Assembly: GCF_036370855.1 (NCBI RefSeq)
Contig: NC_088130.1
Span: 67,308,941-67,372,940, forward strand
Direction: 5' to 3'
DNA: 64,000 nt
Origin: Dromaius novaehollandiae
Taxonomy: Eukaryota > Chordata > Aves > Casuariiformes > Dromaiidae
The translations under genes were made by a program, and so were the position numbers. The notes under the pieces are model-generated. The model searched no databases. It saw only the letters and a program-made list of their open reading frames with translations, and was not told the origin of the DNA. Shown piece after piece: positions 1-25,500 of this stretch (position 1 is its first letter; each line of letters starts with the position of its first letter).

Positions 1-1389
1 TTATGGTAAAGAAGACTTTAAAACTTTGCTTTGATTGAAATCCTGTCTTGGAGATTACCAGCTTTGATATGGAAGAATAATTTGCTTAAATTTATTGCTG
101 TTCAGGCTCTCTGGCCCACATACGAAGGAGCCATTCTTCAGGGGCTATCTGCCTCCCCCACTGTTTCATTCTTTTTGAGGTGTTATTTTTGACCAACAAA
201 CTGGGAAGAGAAAGCAGTTAGGAGAGAGGAAGGAATTGGGAATGCAAACCATCTTCCCATGATACTTTTTCAGTAACAAAATGCATAACTGAAAGACAGT
301 CATTCAGATGTCTTTCAGACAGCAAATGTCAGCAATTTGCCTGGGGGAAATTGCTGAGAGGAAGCTAGGGCTTGAAATATAAGGCTATGGACCAGGAGCC
401 AGAAAATTAGCTTTGTTTTCCTGACTTTGCTGCTCAGGTCACTTAAGTGACAAGAAACATGGCTTTTTTGATCTTCATCTTACTACTTAAGCAACCATGA
501 ATCCTTTCTGCCTCACAGAATTCCTAGGTAGACTCTCTTTTCCTGGTTTCTTAGGTGGGTGTCTATTTAGCGGTTTACTGTTAATTCTGACTGATAAGAA
601 ATTTCATTAGCTGTTTTCTGATCTGAAGATGTAGGTGTTTTTTACTCTACCAGTACCTACATCTCAATATATTAGAGATATTTGGAAGAAAGATTTAAAA
701 CTAGAAACATGAATATTATTTACTATATAGCAGTTGAGAATAATAAGATAAAAAAGTCAGCTGAGTCTTCTCTGATGGTCCAGCTGTTAGAATAAGGGAC
801 TATCAGAATATATATATCTTTTTTCCACCAAATAGCTGCATGGCAGACCACCTCACCCTGACCAGAGTTTTCAAACCTGCTTCCCATTGTTTGAATATAA
901 CTCTACTGAACGTACTGCAGTATAGTCTAGTTAATGGAACAGAGGACTCTTGGCTGGGTTACTTGTAGTCTGACTGTTATACTACACTAATCTCAGCCAT
1001 TCTTAAGTCATACCAGTTTTATCTGCATGGCAGAAGCGAGCCACTTGTATTTTAATTTCTGGAGAAAGTTCACTAACAATTCAGATAATATTTTTTTTAT
1101 GAAGTCATAATTTATTTTTCAAATCTACATAGGACTTTACAAACATATCTGTGAAGTTTTTGTTTTAGTCTTTGTTACAAATATTTCCACAGTGTGGGAC
1201 AAAGTAAGACCCTTGCTTCAAAGTGAGATTTAACAGACCTGTTTTAGGGGAAATATTTCTCTGCATTCTGTCTCTTATGTTCCAGAAAATACTTGGCATC
1301 TTCACTCATGCAACCTGCCATTGAAAACAATTGAAACATTTCAGCTCAGTGTTTTGTGAAATGCATTCACCTTTTTTTCCCTTTTAAAG
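1..1389. other. Intron of the EEF2-family gene, 5' end off the window
   Basis: No open exon with eEF2 similarity is seen here. The exons for the first roughly 204 residues must lie before position 1. The stretch is AT-rich and otherwise featureless to the eye. Confidence 0.7.
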
Positions 1390-12811
<11,422 letters not shown>

Positions 12812-12974
12812 CCACATCCTCTGTTTTATGTTGTATGATACAATGACAAGTTTCATCATGATACTGTTTCCTCATAAAACCAGGAAGGAAATAGAATGTT
12901 TTCAGTATCACACTAAATACACACATAGTCTAGTATATTGTGATTATGGCATGATCACCTACTAAGAAAAAGAA

Positions 12975-12980
12975 AATAAA
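12975..12980 (+). terminator. Candidate EEF2 poly(A) signal
   Basis: AATAAA 164 bases past the EEF2 stop codon, followed by a T/G-rich stretch. This would give a short 3' UTR, usual for elongation factor mRNAs. Position and motif only. Confidence 0.5.
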
Positions 12981-15974
12981 AATAGTAAGTGTTAATTTGA
13001 CTTTCGAGATTATTTTTGCCTGTATCTTGTCTGTGATCACTGATGCCTGTGACAAAAGTGTGCATAGAAACCAGTTACCTAGGATTCTAATGGTTTTCTT
13101 TCCAGTTTGCCTAATCCACAACCGTCTTCTGACCTAGGAGGCAGCTTCCTCTGTTGTTGCGCTTACAGGAATTTTTGTTGTTGAACTGACAGTTCAATTT
13201 GTCCTCTCAATAAGAAGATGCTTGGTTTCATTTCACTACTTGAATCCTCTGTGCTCTTGAAGACTGATAGTGAAAAGTTTGCAATTACAGGTAAGTTTTC
13301 TAGCTTTCAGGGGCTAGATTTAAAGGCAGATATTGAAAATCCCAACTAATTTTGGAAATGCTTGATTCTGCTGCTGAACAGTTGCAGAACCTCCTATGGT
13401 TGGTGCCATATCTTTGGGCAACAAAGTTCTGCACAGGTGGCTCACAGTTATTCCAGACAATTTTGTCTGACATAGAAGTATGGATACATACATCTAGTTC
13501 AGATACATGGGTACAGCCTTTGTAAGACAATTAGCTGCTAAAATACTAGTCATAAGGAAGCTCACTTATCTTTCAGAAACTGCAGAAAAAGATGCAGCAA
13601 ATGCACGGGTGGGGGAAGCATGGCTTTCTTTGCATGTTGGTTAGCCATGCAGGGAGAAGGAACTCCTATTCCTCACCTAAGCTTTCCTTTCCTTCTGCAG
13701 TTGGTTTGAAAGTGTCTTTGACATAGTACACTCAAAGCACTAACCAGATACTTCTGTAGTGGAAATGAAAAGGTAAGAAGTCTAACCTTTTCTTCAAGAC
13801 TTTCTCTTGCTAGAAGTTCTGGTTAGACATTCTGGTGCATTTTGGCTGCAGCACATAACATTGCTATAGGGAAAAAGTAAAGGATTAATTCATCCAGATA
13901 CAATGAAGGGGCTTGCTCAAGGTAGAGAGCACAGCTGGAGAGAGAGGCCTTGATGAAATTCTGACTAATTCCCTTTCTACCCACCACTACTCAAGTTCTC
14001 AGTTATCTTCTGGAAGAAGGCTTAGCAAATGGGTGACATGGTTGCATGGCAGTACTCAAAGCATTTGATGCACATGATTTTGTAGATGAAATGGATTACA
14101 TAAGACTAATAAATACTTGCTGTGTGTACATCAGTGTAGTAGTACAACACTTACCTCACACCACAGCCTATGAAAAGAATCTAGCTGTCTCCTGAAAGAA
14201 AGAAGGGCTCAAGACCCTTAAGTCTGCTTCTGCCACTGCTGTCATAGGTCTGGAAGGTGCATGACTAAAGGCAGCTGCTGAAGTCATGCCCAAGATGCCT
14301 GGGGGCCCATACTTTAGGCTTGATAAGTAACAACTAGCAGGGCACAGTAGTTAACATGCTTAGTAAAATTTTAGTCATATTTTACCATACCGGGACTGTT
14401 TTAGAGCACTTGTCCTTAAAAAAAACAAACACTTTTCTGACTTACATGTGAGACAGTTACATCCCTTCAGGCAGTTCAGCAATTGCCTCTGTCACACTTT
14501 GTGAGTAGTAGTACAAACAGCATCTTCAGTAACAGATACCAGTTTTAAACACTTTATTTAGAATGGCTTTTGAACCTCTCAGCACTCTTACTGTTCAAGT
14601 GACTGTACAATTGTGATGCAGAAAGCACTGATCAGCTGCAGGCCATTAGGCAGAAAACCTCATGAGTAGCATGGCTTTATTAAAAATAAATCATGCTAAA
14701 AAACTGATCCTTTTAACAGGAAAAAAAAGTAACAGATGAGGGAAGGAGAACAAAGGGTAAGTGCAATATTAAGACCAACATGTGAATTGAAGACTGGTGT
14801 GAAAGATCATACAAAAAAAAGGCAATGAGGAACAGTAATGCAGCATTCAGGATGGGAGTACAGACAAAAGTTACAATACATCCTGCTTCAATATTTCTTA
14901 TCCATGTACTTAGTTCAAATACTGTAACAGTAACAGAAGGCAAAAAGCACCAGACATCTCAGACTAAAGAAAGAAAAAAAAGAAACACAAGATTGGAGAA
15001 AACTGAAAGCTGGTAACTAGGGAAAGAGTAATTTCAAATACAGTTACTCAACAGAAACACAACACTTGGAAAAGTTGCTATGTCAACATATATAGACAAT
15101 ACCATTATTCCAGCTCTATGGAAATGATTTGATTTTCCTGGTCTATAACCTCTTCCATGTACAGCACTGAGGAGGTTATCCCTAGAAATGTGTGCATGCA
15201 TGTGTGGGGGAACACTGCATACACAGAACAAAGCAGCAGATTCAAAGTATTAAAATTGGAGGAAGTTATTTCAGTCTGATCAGGAAAGCTATGATTAGAC
15301 AGGACAATGTGGTGCTAAACCCTAAACGTGTAGTTCTAGTTAGGTGGGACGAACATGCACCTATAGCATTTGTCTTCCAGAAAGACAAGTCTCCACTATG
15401 GCAAGCCAAACTACAGTATTCCCAACCAGGACACAGCAGTTACTGAAGTGACAGAAGCCATGGGCAAAACATCCTAGAAAACAATCCTGCACTGGATAAA
15501 GTATGAGGGAGACTTTTTCTCCTTACAGAGAGCACTTCAGTTTATCATCTGATGTGGGCTGGCATTTACAGTAAGGACCAACAAGGATTCTATAATCCAA
15601 ATAGTTCTTTCTTACCACCTCTTAAAGTGGTCAGGCCCCAGAGTCAACTACAGCTCAGTGGTGCAGTTGTTCAGCTGGTTGTAGGATTATGGGTTTTTGA
15701 GGGGGGGAAGTGTGTCATAGTTCTAGAGTGACAGCACACAGTTTGCATGATGCAGGGTTTGCATAGATATTTTGTCCCCTTCCCAGCCCAAAGAACATTA
15801 AGAGGAAGAAGTCAGTTTAGGATTTTGTTGCATTTGTGAACATGAAATGAGGAAAAAAGCCAACACATTTACAGAGGCTTCCCATACCTTCCAGGTCAGG
15901 AGGAAGAAGGGAGCAAGAGAAGTATAAAACACAAGTCATGGCTATTTCACAAAGCTGCATTGTCTTAAATGAAG

Positions 15975-15980
15975 TTTATT
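15975..15980 (-). terminator. Candidate proximal PIAS2 poly(A) signal
   Basis: AATAAA on the minus strand about 430 bases past the PIAS2 stop. Two further hexamers at 14676-14681 and 14553-14558 could serve longer 3' UTR forms. Confidence 0.4.
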
Positions 15981-16407
15981 ACAGGCCCCAGCTGAAAGTA
16001 TTAAAAATTCACCAATGCATACACTTCTGCACCTTTGTCCAGGTTGTTCTAGAGTAGTTAAGTGCCTTTCTTAAAAAAATTTTTTTTGTTTTTACATTAT
16101 TGCTGTTTTGACAACAAAATTAAAAACCATTTTTGGACTCCATCCAGCAACAAAAAGTCAGTTTCCCCAGAACAAGCCACAAGGGTAAAAGCAGGTTCTG
16201 AAGGGGCCTTTTCTCTACCAGCTATTTAATGAGCAAGAAAAAAAAAATTCTAATCAATTCTGTTCCTAGTGTAGATGAATTTACTCCATTTTCCAGAAGG
16301 CAAATCTTTTCAATAAATATCGGAATAACTTCCAAGACACTGCAGTTCCAGAGACACAACAAGCAGCTCTGTGCTGTTTCTCCTGGAGTCCCGTGCTACC
16401 CCTTGTT

Positions 16408-16590
16408 TCAGTCCAGTGAGATGATGTCAGGAGCGCTGCCTCCGCTGCTGGTTATAACTCCAGTCTCGCTCCTGCTCGAGGAGCTAACGTGAGTGCTGCT
16501 CTCGTGGTGACTGGTTGATGTGATGATGGTGCCAGGCGTGCTGCTTGTTAAGGTTGAGGTGAGACTATCCAAAAACATAGGAGGACAGTA
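16408..16590 (-). CDS. PIAS2: PIAS2 exon 14, terminal coding exon
   Basis: Encodes [20 protein letters not shown] onward to PDIISLD and TGA at 16408-16410, a Ser/Thr-rich tail. The acceptor is a tandem caag-cag; use of the second AG restores the family form SQYCPP. Confidence 0.95.
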   Translation of the reverse strand, partial: YCPPMFLDSLTSTLTSSTPGTIITSTSHHESSTHVSSSSRSETGVITSSGGSAPDIISLD

Positions 16591-19500
16591 CTGCTTGAAA
16601 CAAACAATGAAGAATGAAGAGACTAACTGCACAAGGGAAATGTATGCTCTGAAGATACATCTTCCCTACAACAAGCACAAAACAAGTTACTAGCAGAATC
16701 TTGTTAAAACATGCATGGTAAGGACCAGAGTTCTGCAGACTGGCAAGTAAGCAAGCAGAGATGGTAGTCACAACCTTTCCTCCTCATCTTCCCCATTTTC
16801 TAATAAGTGGTTAGTTTGAGCATTTACTGCCACATAAGGAAACACCATCATGACCACATGATTGCCATTAAAAAGAAAAATGCATTTGTGGATTGTTCAC
16901 GCTCCTCATTGTTGCACAGCACAATTATATATTTCAGGCTTCTTGTATCCTGAAAGGTAACAGAATACTCTTTGCTAGTTCAGAGATCAGAATAACTTCA
17001 TCCTCTGAAATGGCAACAGCTGTACTAGTCATCACTTTCACAGCACATGTCATTGCCAGCAACGATACATGCAGGCCTCTAAACATTTTACTAGTGACAA
17101 ATGAGCTGCAAGTCTGCTTTGTTTTTTATTATTTAAATTTCCTAAAATGAAAGTAAAGCTTTACTTTTTCAAAGTAAAGCTGAACACAAGTATTTAGAAA
17201 CTGAAAGAGGTTGCCAAGTGTCACAGAAGAGGATAATCTAATGTAAGACCCCCCTACATGTAGTTCAATGCCTCTTAATTTCTCTTACCTTGTGGACTGC
17301 AATCTTAGAATATACATTTGGAATCATGTTTGGAACTGAGCCTGAACTGTCTGAACTGTCCAAGATGGACACTTTGTAGCACCATACTTTCTTCCAAAGT
17401 CTCTATATGAGCAGACTTCAGCTATTCCCACTTGGACAGCTCAGATCTCAAGGTCAGGAACAGAATACTGCAAGATGCAGTAAGTGGAAAGAAAAAGGAT
17501 GAAGTTCATTCTTTAAAGTACCAGAATGTCAGCTCTACAGTAAAATCCCATTACTGTTGTTTTCTAGCAACAGACTCAGAGAGGAAATAGAGGATCAGCT
17601 TCAGATCCTGCTGTCTTAGTTACGGAGCCAATATTCCCCTTTCTTGAAGGTCTCTTCATGAGAATCTAGTTACAGTAAGAATCATTTTTCTTAACTTTGT
17701 AATTTAAAGTTTGTGTTTCCAGGACAGGAGAGGCACCAACTAGTTACTTTTGACTTAGGAAATTTCCATTTAATCCAAAGCCTGGCCTTCAGATACACAA
17801 TACAAACTAAGAGCACAAAAGTCATGATGGTTGTATCCAAGTCAGTGCTATGCAAATACCAGCTTTAGTAAAGCAAACCACTGATGAAAAGATTTTCTTG
17901 TGCCTGGATTTATTATAGCGGAGATAAACTGCATCTTCCCTGAACACATCCTTACTCTATTATCAACTCTACTTGGGGAAATGCATGTTTTTCTGCTCTG
18001 TGCTAAGGTCTAACCAAGTGGACTGCAAACATGATATGGATGGTGACAGCACCCTGACAGTTACTTAAGACAGCATGTTGTGAAAGACATTTAAAAATTA
18101 AGTCCCACTGTAGTTCAGAAACATACCTGTGAATCAACTGGGATTAGTGAAAGAAAATCCAGACCTAGAAAGAAAAGAAGGATAATTGATGTGTCTTTCT
18201 TCTATTCATTTAGTGGTGATACAATTTTAAGGAACTTTGTTGTTGTAGAATAGATTTTGCATTTGTTACACAGTTTCTAAATGAAGTATACCACTGTCAC
18301 ACCACTCTCAAGGACTACTTCAGGCAGCAGCAAAAGTGTTATCTAGTACAAGTGGCTCTTTTTAAGAATGAAAATGACGTAATGATGTATTATTCACTGG
18401 ATATTGCAGGGTGGTTCAATATGGTTGCTTAGATGGAGGTTGCCAGTTGGAGCTGTTGGTTCATAATGCAAGTTTCACTGCATATTGTACCTGACTTGGC
18501 CAAACTGGGACATGAAGAGTGTCATCACATTAAAGATGCTGGAATGAAGTAAAGTCACAACATGCACAAGTCCAAAAACAAGCAGCAGGTCTCTTCCTCC
18601 ACCCATGGGCAGCCAATAAGGAAACATTTCTAATATCATCCCCGTTTTGTGTCTAGACAAATAAAAGGAATGAAGAAGAGGAAACTACAAGTAGTTCAAG
18701 GTATATCCTCCAAGAGCAGTGACAACTACCGTCCATATTATACACCATTAATGTGTGAGCATTTAGGGCACGATGTTTAAAAATAGGAAGACAATAAGAA
18801 ATCATAGCCTTTGCTTTGTTTCTAAATCTTGGCCTTGTGTTTGCCATGTCAACAGAAAAGTGATAAACCTACTCCCTCCCTCTCCCTTCATTGTCAAATC
18901 TGTTCTGGACAACAGCATCTCTCCTCCTCCTCCAGAGGAAGTTTAAGAGAGATTTAAACTCAGCTGCTTTTGCAGAATTCACAGCTCCTTGTGTTCTAAA
19001 GGATTCTAGAACTTCAGATAGAGATGAACAAAATGGTTGCAGACTTCAGTTCCCTCAGCTTACTCTCCTGTCCAATTTAGGAAGACAGTGGGTTTCTTGA
19101 CAAGGAAGAAGTGGAGGGAGGGAGCAGAAAGGGAACTAAAGAGGGCAGAGAAAGGGAATGATATCCATCTCATAGCCAAACTGATGCTGAAGGATGAGGA
19201 AAGAAGCCAGAGGTGTTGCTGACAAAAGATGGAGACAGGCAATGGAACAGGGCAAGGGAACTACACAAGGTCCAGTTTGACGCCTGTTGTCAAGTCACCA
19301 TTTCCTAGGCTCTGGGCTCATTAAAGCTGGTGGAAAACCCAGAGTCCCTATCTACAATGTTCTTTTGAAGGAGCCAGGATAGAAAATAATCAGTATCCCC
19401 ACCTTTTGTCTGATATTTAGCAGCAGTGTTGAAGAATACATCATAGGCATTTAGGGTATGTCTAGGTAAAGAAAGTCAATAGAGGTCAGCTTACATATTG

Positions 19501-22500
19501 TAGCTCACCTTAAGCTTTTTCATACAGTCTAGACAGAGACCACCACTAGAATCAGCTAGCAGAATTCCTCTATATCTAGGGTCTGGATGAGTTAGTGCCA
19601 GTTCTATAACAAAAACAAGCAGCTACTCTCCCTCAAGTTTATGACATGTAACAAACAGAACATTCATATAAGGTCTAACTGAATACAGCAGAAAGCATTT
19701 CTGGCTGCCATACCTAAATGCCAATTTCAGGGTGTAGCCCAGAAGCAATGTTTTTGACACCAGAGTTTTGAAGAACAGTCTGAGACTGGAAAGACAGTCA
19801 GATAACCTGCCTTTTCTAGACTTGCCTAGACATTGCATTAGTCCAGTACTTCCTATAGTCTTGTTCCATTAAAAGAGTTAATCAATTCTTCAATTTTTAC
19901 CCACCCCACAAATTAACAAGAATATGCTGTCAGAATATGCATTAAAAATAGCCACCGCCTACCTGGTAAGTCCGATGAAATACTGGATATTGGTGGATGA
20001 TGGAATGGTACTGGGTAGTCTGTTAATGAAGGAGGAATAGCAGCAGCATCAACCGTTGTCACACTGGGCACTCTTACAGTAGATGGCTGATACATGAGAA
20101 CCCTGTTTTAAACAGCATGGGAAATTACAAACAACCTGGCCGTTAGTTACAGAAGAGAAATTATGCACCACTGTGCACTCTCATTCACAAGGTCACTATG
20201 TTACAACACAACTATAGTGTGGCTACTCACTACACAGTACTCCACTCTAATTTCCTCTTTGATAACAGTCTTCATTATAACATGACCGTATCTTGGCTCT
20301 CAACAGCAGCTGTGACATAAGAGCAAGTTGGCATTAAAACAAAGTACAGTGCTGGAGTCATTTATAACACTCTACCATCCAGGAACAGAAATGGATATTT
20401 TATTTGTAGAGTACGCTGGGAGGGACGGGCTGATAGCCAGAGCCGGGAGGAGGGCCCTTGTTTAAAGTTCTCCACACAACTGTTCCTCAGTGCTAACCTG
20501 TCACGCCAACGATGCAACTGACCATTGAGCCCCTGGAGCGCAGATTACCAACAGAGTTTAAACATCAAACCCGTCTCTACTTGCAGGCTGAAGGTCAGCT
20601 CTGTAAGAGCACACCACCAGGAAAACCCTTCCTTATCCCCACCTTTTGTCTAGTATTTAGCCGCACTGTTGAAGGCTACATCATAGGCATTCAGGCACCC
20701 AGCCACTTACAAAAAACCTTTCATCAGCTCCCACTTCAGGTGGAAACACCAAAGAGTCCCATTCCCAGCTGTTCGGTCTCCCTCCCTTCAGCCCACCAGC
20801 AGTGAGTTTTATGCATTCATGCCTTCCTTCCCAGACTGCTGCATTGATGCATTTGGCTACTTCTGATTTCAGAAGCCACATTTTGAACCCTCCCTTCTCA
20901 AGCACCTCAGCCTGTGTTGCTTCTGCCTACAGGAGGACACCCCACAATTTTGCACAGACTAGTTTCAGGCAATATTGTTTACAGGAGATGAGCTATTCAC
21001 CAAAAGCCTGCCTTTGGCTTACATTTGAAGAATGAAAGCTTGCCATTTTCATACTCAAACAGTAAGAAAAAAGAAATACATCAGTAACAGATATACAAGA
21101 AAACTCAGTCCTTCCACAATTATAGTTGCACGTAGCCATCTCACACAAACACAGGAGCAGTATTATGGAAGGAAGTCTTGGTGCCTTCTGAAACTTCATT
21201 AACAGATGTGGTATTTGTAGCTATTTAAAAGTAAGAAAGTCTCTTGCAGAAGGACTCCTCCACAGTCCTCACAACAAGCAACAGCATTTCAAGTATCACT
21301 GCTGAAAATTGCTGAAGACCACCAACTATTTGCTTGCCAAGGACCATACATTCCTGTGGACTAGAGACACAGTGCACCTGCTCACCACTTCAAGGGGTGG
21401 CAAAACAGAAGGTTTATTATTTTAATAAAAAGACACAAGCCACTAAGCTGAGAGAGACACCTCATGCATGCAAGCAGGACTAACCAGTGAGCCATTACTA
21501 AAGGCTGACACTTGGATACTCTTGTGGATCTGTGACTGCTGGTGAGACTAACAAGTGCCCCTCTCCCCCTGCTGTGTTGGTTGTGTCCCCCGCAGGTCTC
21601 CTACACCCTCTGGGATAACAGCAACAGCTTTACAGGAAGCCACAAACAGAGACTACAGCCAAGTGGTACAGAATCGGGACAGGAGAAGGCACAACAGTAA
21701 AGAATCTAGTCAGCCCTAGAGGAGTCAGAGTCCTAGAGTAAGACTTGACTACGAAGATGAAGTTGTTTACAGAGGGCCTGGGAGGTGGTTCGTTATGCTA
21801 ACCAAAGGCACAGGACTGACTGATAACCACAGCCAATTACCATGGCCAAGACACTCCGAAGTTTACAGGGAGATGAAGAAAAACTTGCATCTTGATTCAA
21901 AACAGCAGTGTGCCTCCCTTCCAAGACTGACAGGATGGATGAAACATGCAACACAGCCTAGTTCCTGGCAGCCAGAGCAGATAACAAAGGGTATTACAGA
22001 TGGTGGAAAAGCCTTTAAGACAACACTAACTTAGCAAGAATGCATAAGGCTTCTGCACTAGGAATAATCAGCTTTCTCAAGAGAATACTGTCTATTAGTT
22101 TAATCTGTTTCCTTTTCTAGGGAGAACATTCCTGCAAACAGAGCAACAGTCAGCGCAAGCCTTTTGTGAGATGTAAAACTATTTAATAATGTTTTGCCTG
22201 TACAAAGGTACTGTATCAATACAACCTTCCGCAAGGAGAGGCCTAAAAATTCTCTGGAAATGTGGAGCTGGATCCCGAAGAGAGACTACAAGTCCACTGG
22301 TATACACATCAGTTTATCTGAGACATTACAGAATAACAACTAACTTTAAAATTGACAAACCCTTTGGTTGGGCTTCCTTGTGTTTCAGACATAAATATGC
22401 ACTTCCTTTTGGCAGGAGGATCTTCCTCTTCATCAGAGGAGCTTTCTATTGTCAAGTCAATAACATCAACTTTCTTCTTGTTTACTTCATTGGCCACTGT

Positions 22501-25500
22501 CACAGCACATGGTTTGCTAACAACACTGGAACCTAAACAAGAACATAAAATGTCACTATTGCTGCTGTCAACAGCCTTTAAGCAGTTTCAATTCACAACA
22601 CAACTAGTATCTCAATCCCATTTTAGCTAGTCTTCCTGGCTGCTACAGGGGAAGTCAGAGTCCAGGAACAGTTTTATTACGAGCATTATGTCATGTTGAG
22701 AGCAGTAAGCACAAGCTTTAATCTTCACTTACCAGTTTAAGGACCTTAAACGAAAAAAAAAAAAAAGCAAGCATATATTTTCTGAAGTATTTTTAAAAAA
22801 AACTCACACACTACACACTTTTAGACATAGGACCCTTTCTTTTTAGTTTAAATGAAAGGGTGAGAACTTAACACACACACACACACCCTGCAAAACATTA
22901 TCCATACACGTTATCCTAGCTACAACAAATTCTCCAAGACATCAAGCTTTTTTGTGGGTTTGTGACCACTACCCAGATGCACATACTTTCTATTTTGGTG
23001 CACTGTGGACTGGAGACTTTCACAGCTTCTTTCTTAGGCCTCATAGGACACCAGGTACCATCTTCTTGGAATTTAATCTCATCCACATCTGAACATTCAT
23101 TTAAGATTTCCATAAAGAGCCTGAAAAGTAAAAGTTAAGTTGCTTTGATTTTGATTCCAATCTTTTACTAAGTGAAAAAAACAACAGCTGAAAAGCTAAT
23201 TATGAGGAACTTTGAACCATAGCATGTACTGTCCTCCTAGTTCACCTTACCTAAAGAACTCTAATTAATCTTTGCAGAAGTCCATGGGCAGAAATCTAGA
23301 ACGGATCACCTACTCATATTCAGCTCAAACATTATTGCAATTCATAGACTTCTGTACAGAAGTAGAAATCATCAGCTTTTAAACCAAGTTTGACATGGTT
23401 TATGAGTTAAAACTTAAGTCCAAAAGCTTCGCAGGGAGAGGTTTGTGTAAAAAGCAGACCATCTCATCCCCAGATATCATATTTAGATTTCTCCCAAGGA
23501 GACAGGCTGTATGTCAAAAGCTTAATGATGCAATTAGGAGATGAGTTTACCTGCTTCATTACACAGGAACAGTAACTAAAGGATACCAATGGTTCCTTCC
23601 AGCCTAACATATTTTGAGAAGGAAAATAGTTAGAAATGGCTAAATCTCAAGGCTCAACAGTAACTATCAAGTACACTGTGGAAAAACATCATCACAAAAA
23701 TAATTCTGTAATCTGCAAACCCAGTCTCTTACCCATCTAATATTAGGCTCTCATAAGCTGCCTTTTTGTCACAGACAGGACAAATCCAGGTAGGCTTCTT
23801 TTCATTCATTTGAAGATAAAGAGCAGCATCAAAACATTGCAGGTGCGTGCAAGTAACAGCTCGGCATGGGATTGTCAGTCTCATTTTTCCCAGCTGCAGA
23901 AGATGCATTAAAAGAGTGTCAGAACAGCAGAAAGCTAAGTAGGCCTTGATGGCTAACAATAAAGCCAGATGCACTCAGGGAGGTAACAGGTTCTTCTCAC
24001 TACACAGGTACCCAAGGTACAGCCCTTTGCCTGCCAACCTGCCCTATCAAAGCGCACAGCGTACTCTAAGGAACAATAAAGCAGTCCTCAACGTTTTTAC
24101 TAAGGAGTTGTGATCCACCAGAAACACTTCAAAGCAGACCGCAGCAGTCTGCACTAGTCTTGCATCAATATTATTTCTAGGATTTTATTTTTGCTACTAA
24201 CCTACTGCAGCATCCACTTTATCATTTCCTTTTAGCCAAGTATTTCAAAGGTTTTTTGTGAGCTTCAGTTAAATTTCGACACAGGCTGGCATTATAACTA
24301 TTTTAAAACACATGACTTAACAGGCCAGTTTCTACCTGGGAAGAGAAATCAAGGCAGCCTTTCCTTGTTACAAGTTGATTAGTTTATTTTTCTTTATGGT
24401 AGTTGGCAGTAGGAGATCTGAATTTTATTTCTCACTGTGCCCTTTGATTATTCCATCACCCTGTCCAGATAGTCTCAATGCCTCAGTACTGCCCAATTAC
24501 TCCTTTTAAAAGTATCTCAATACACATGTAAGGAGCAGCTTGATTCTGACTGTGTTAAAGTTGAGGCATTCATAGTTCTAAATCACAGTTGGTTGAATGC
24601 TGCTACAATCGGGCGCTTGTACATGCACCCTTCTCCCCCATATTTTATATTTATGAAGCAGTATATAAACAAAAGCCATTTAACAGTTGGAAAAGCAGGG
24701 CCTTTTGAAATCAGCCCAGTTCTACACTGAGGATGAAAACATAGATCCGTATATAATAATTTCCAGCCTTACTTACAGGACACATCAGAGACACCCGCAG
24801 ACTGGTTGTGGCAATCTCACTGTCAGGATCTGCAGTTAGTTTTTCTTTAACTATTAAAATAAAATAAGAAGTTACACACAGACACTCCCATTATTTAAAA
24901 TGCTATCCTTGATTCTCCAGTATACAAACTGTTTCCAGCTACCTAAAAAAAAAGTTGGGCATCTAGGAAACTAGTTCATAGCAGATACTCAGTTAACAGT
25001 AGTTTCACTATATCAAGGCTACCAGCAAACATGGCACATAGTAAGACTGTTTTGATGTGTGGCAGACGTGCTAAGAGCCACAACGGTTAGTAGAGCAGAC
25101 TCAACCCAACATACAAGGAGATAAATAAAAGAGTAGTTATCAGCAAGTGAGGTACAAAGACAGGAACAGCAGCATCACATGCAAGTGAAGAAGATACAGA
25201 TATTTAGGGCATCTTTTTCTTTCTTACAGCCCTCCACAGCAAGTGGTGTTCCCTGCATTCCTACAAGGACACCTTGGATGTAATCTCCAGGTGTGCCTCC
25301 CTACTAGCGCAGAGACCTACAGTGAATCAGTGAACAATAGCTCAGCAACAGCAAGGGAACCTTTGATCTACTCTGTGTATGGGGCTTATCCCCCACCTCA
25401 TCCCCAAACTGCTGCAAGTCTGCTGAGTATTACCAGTTCTAAAGAGCTACAACTGCCCTCAAGAAGTACAAATAGGCAAATTGGTTCGACTTACTTAGTG

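Larger units (their letters stand above)
12812..16407. other. Convergent spacer and 3' UTRs between EEF2 and PIAS2
   Basis: The two genes end tail to tail across 3.6 kb. On the minus strand, PIAS2-sense AATAAA hexamers occur at 15975-15980, 14676-14681 and 14553-14558, so much of 14550-16407 may be PIAS2 3' UTR. A weak MIR/L2-like stretch is possible near 13905-13960. No convincing coding region is seen. Confidence 0.55.
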
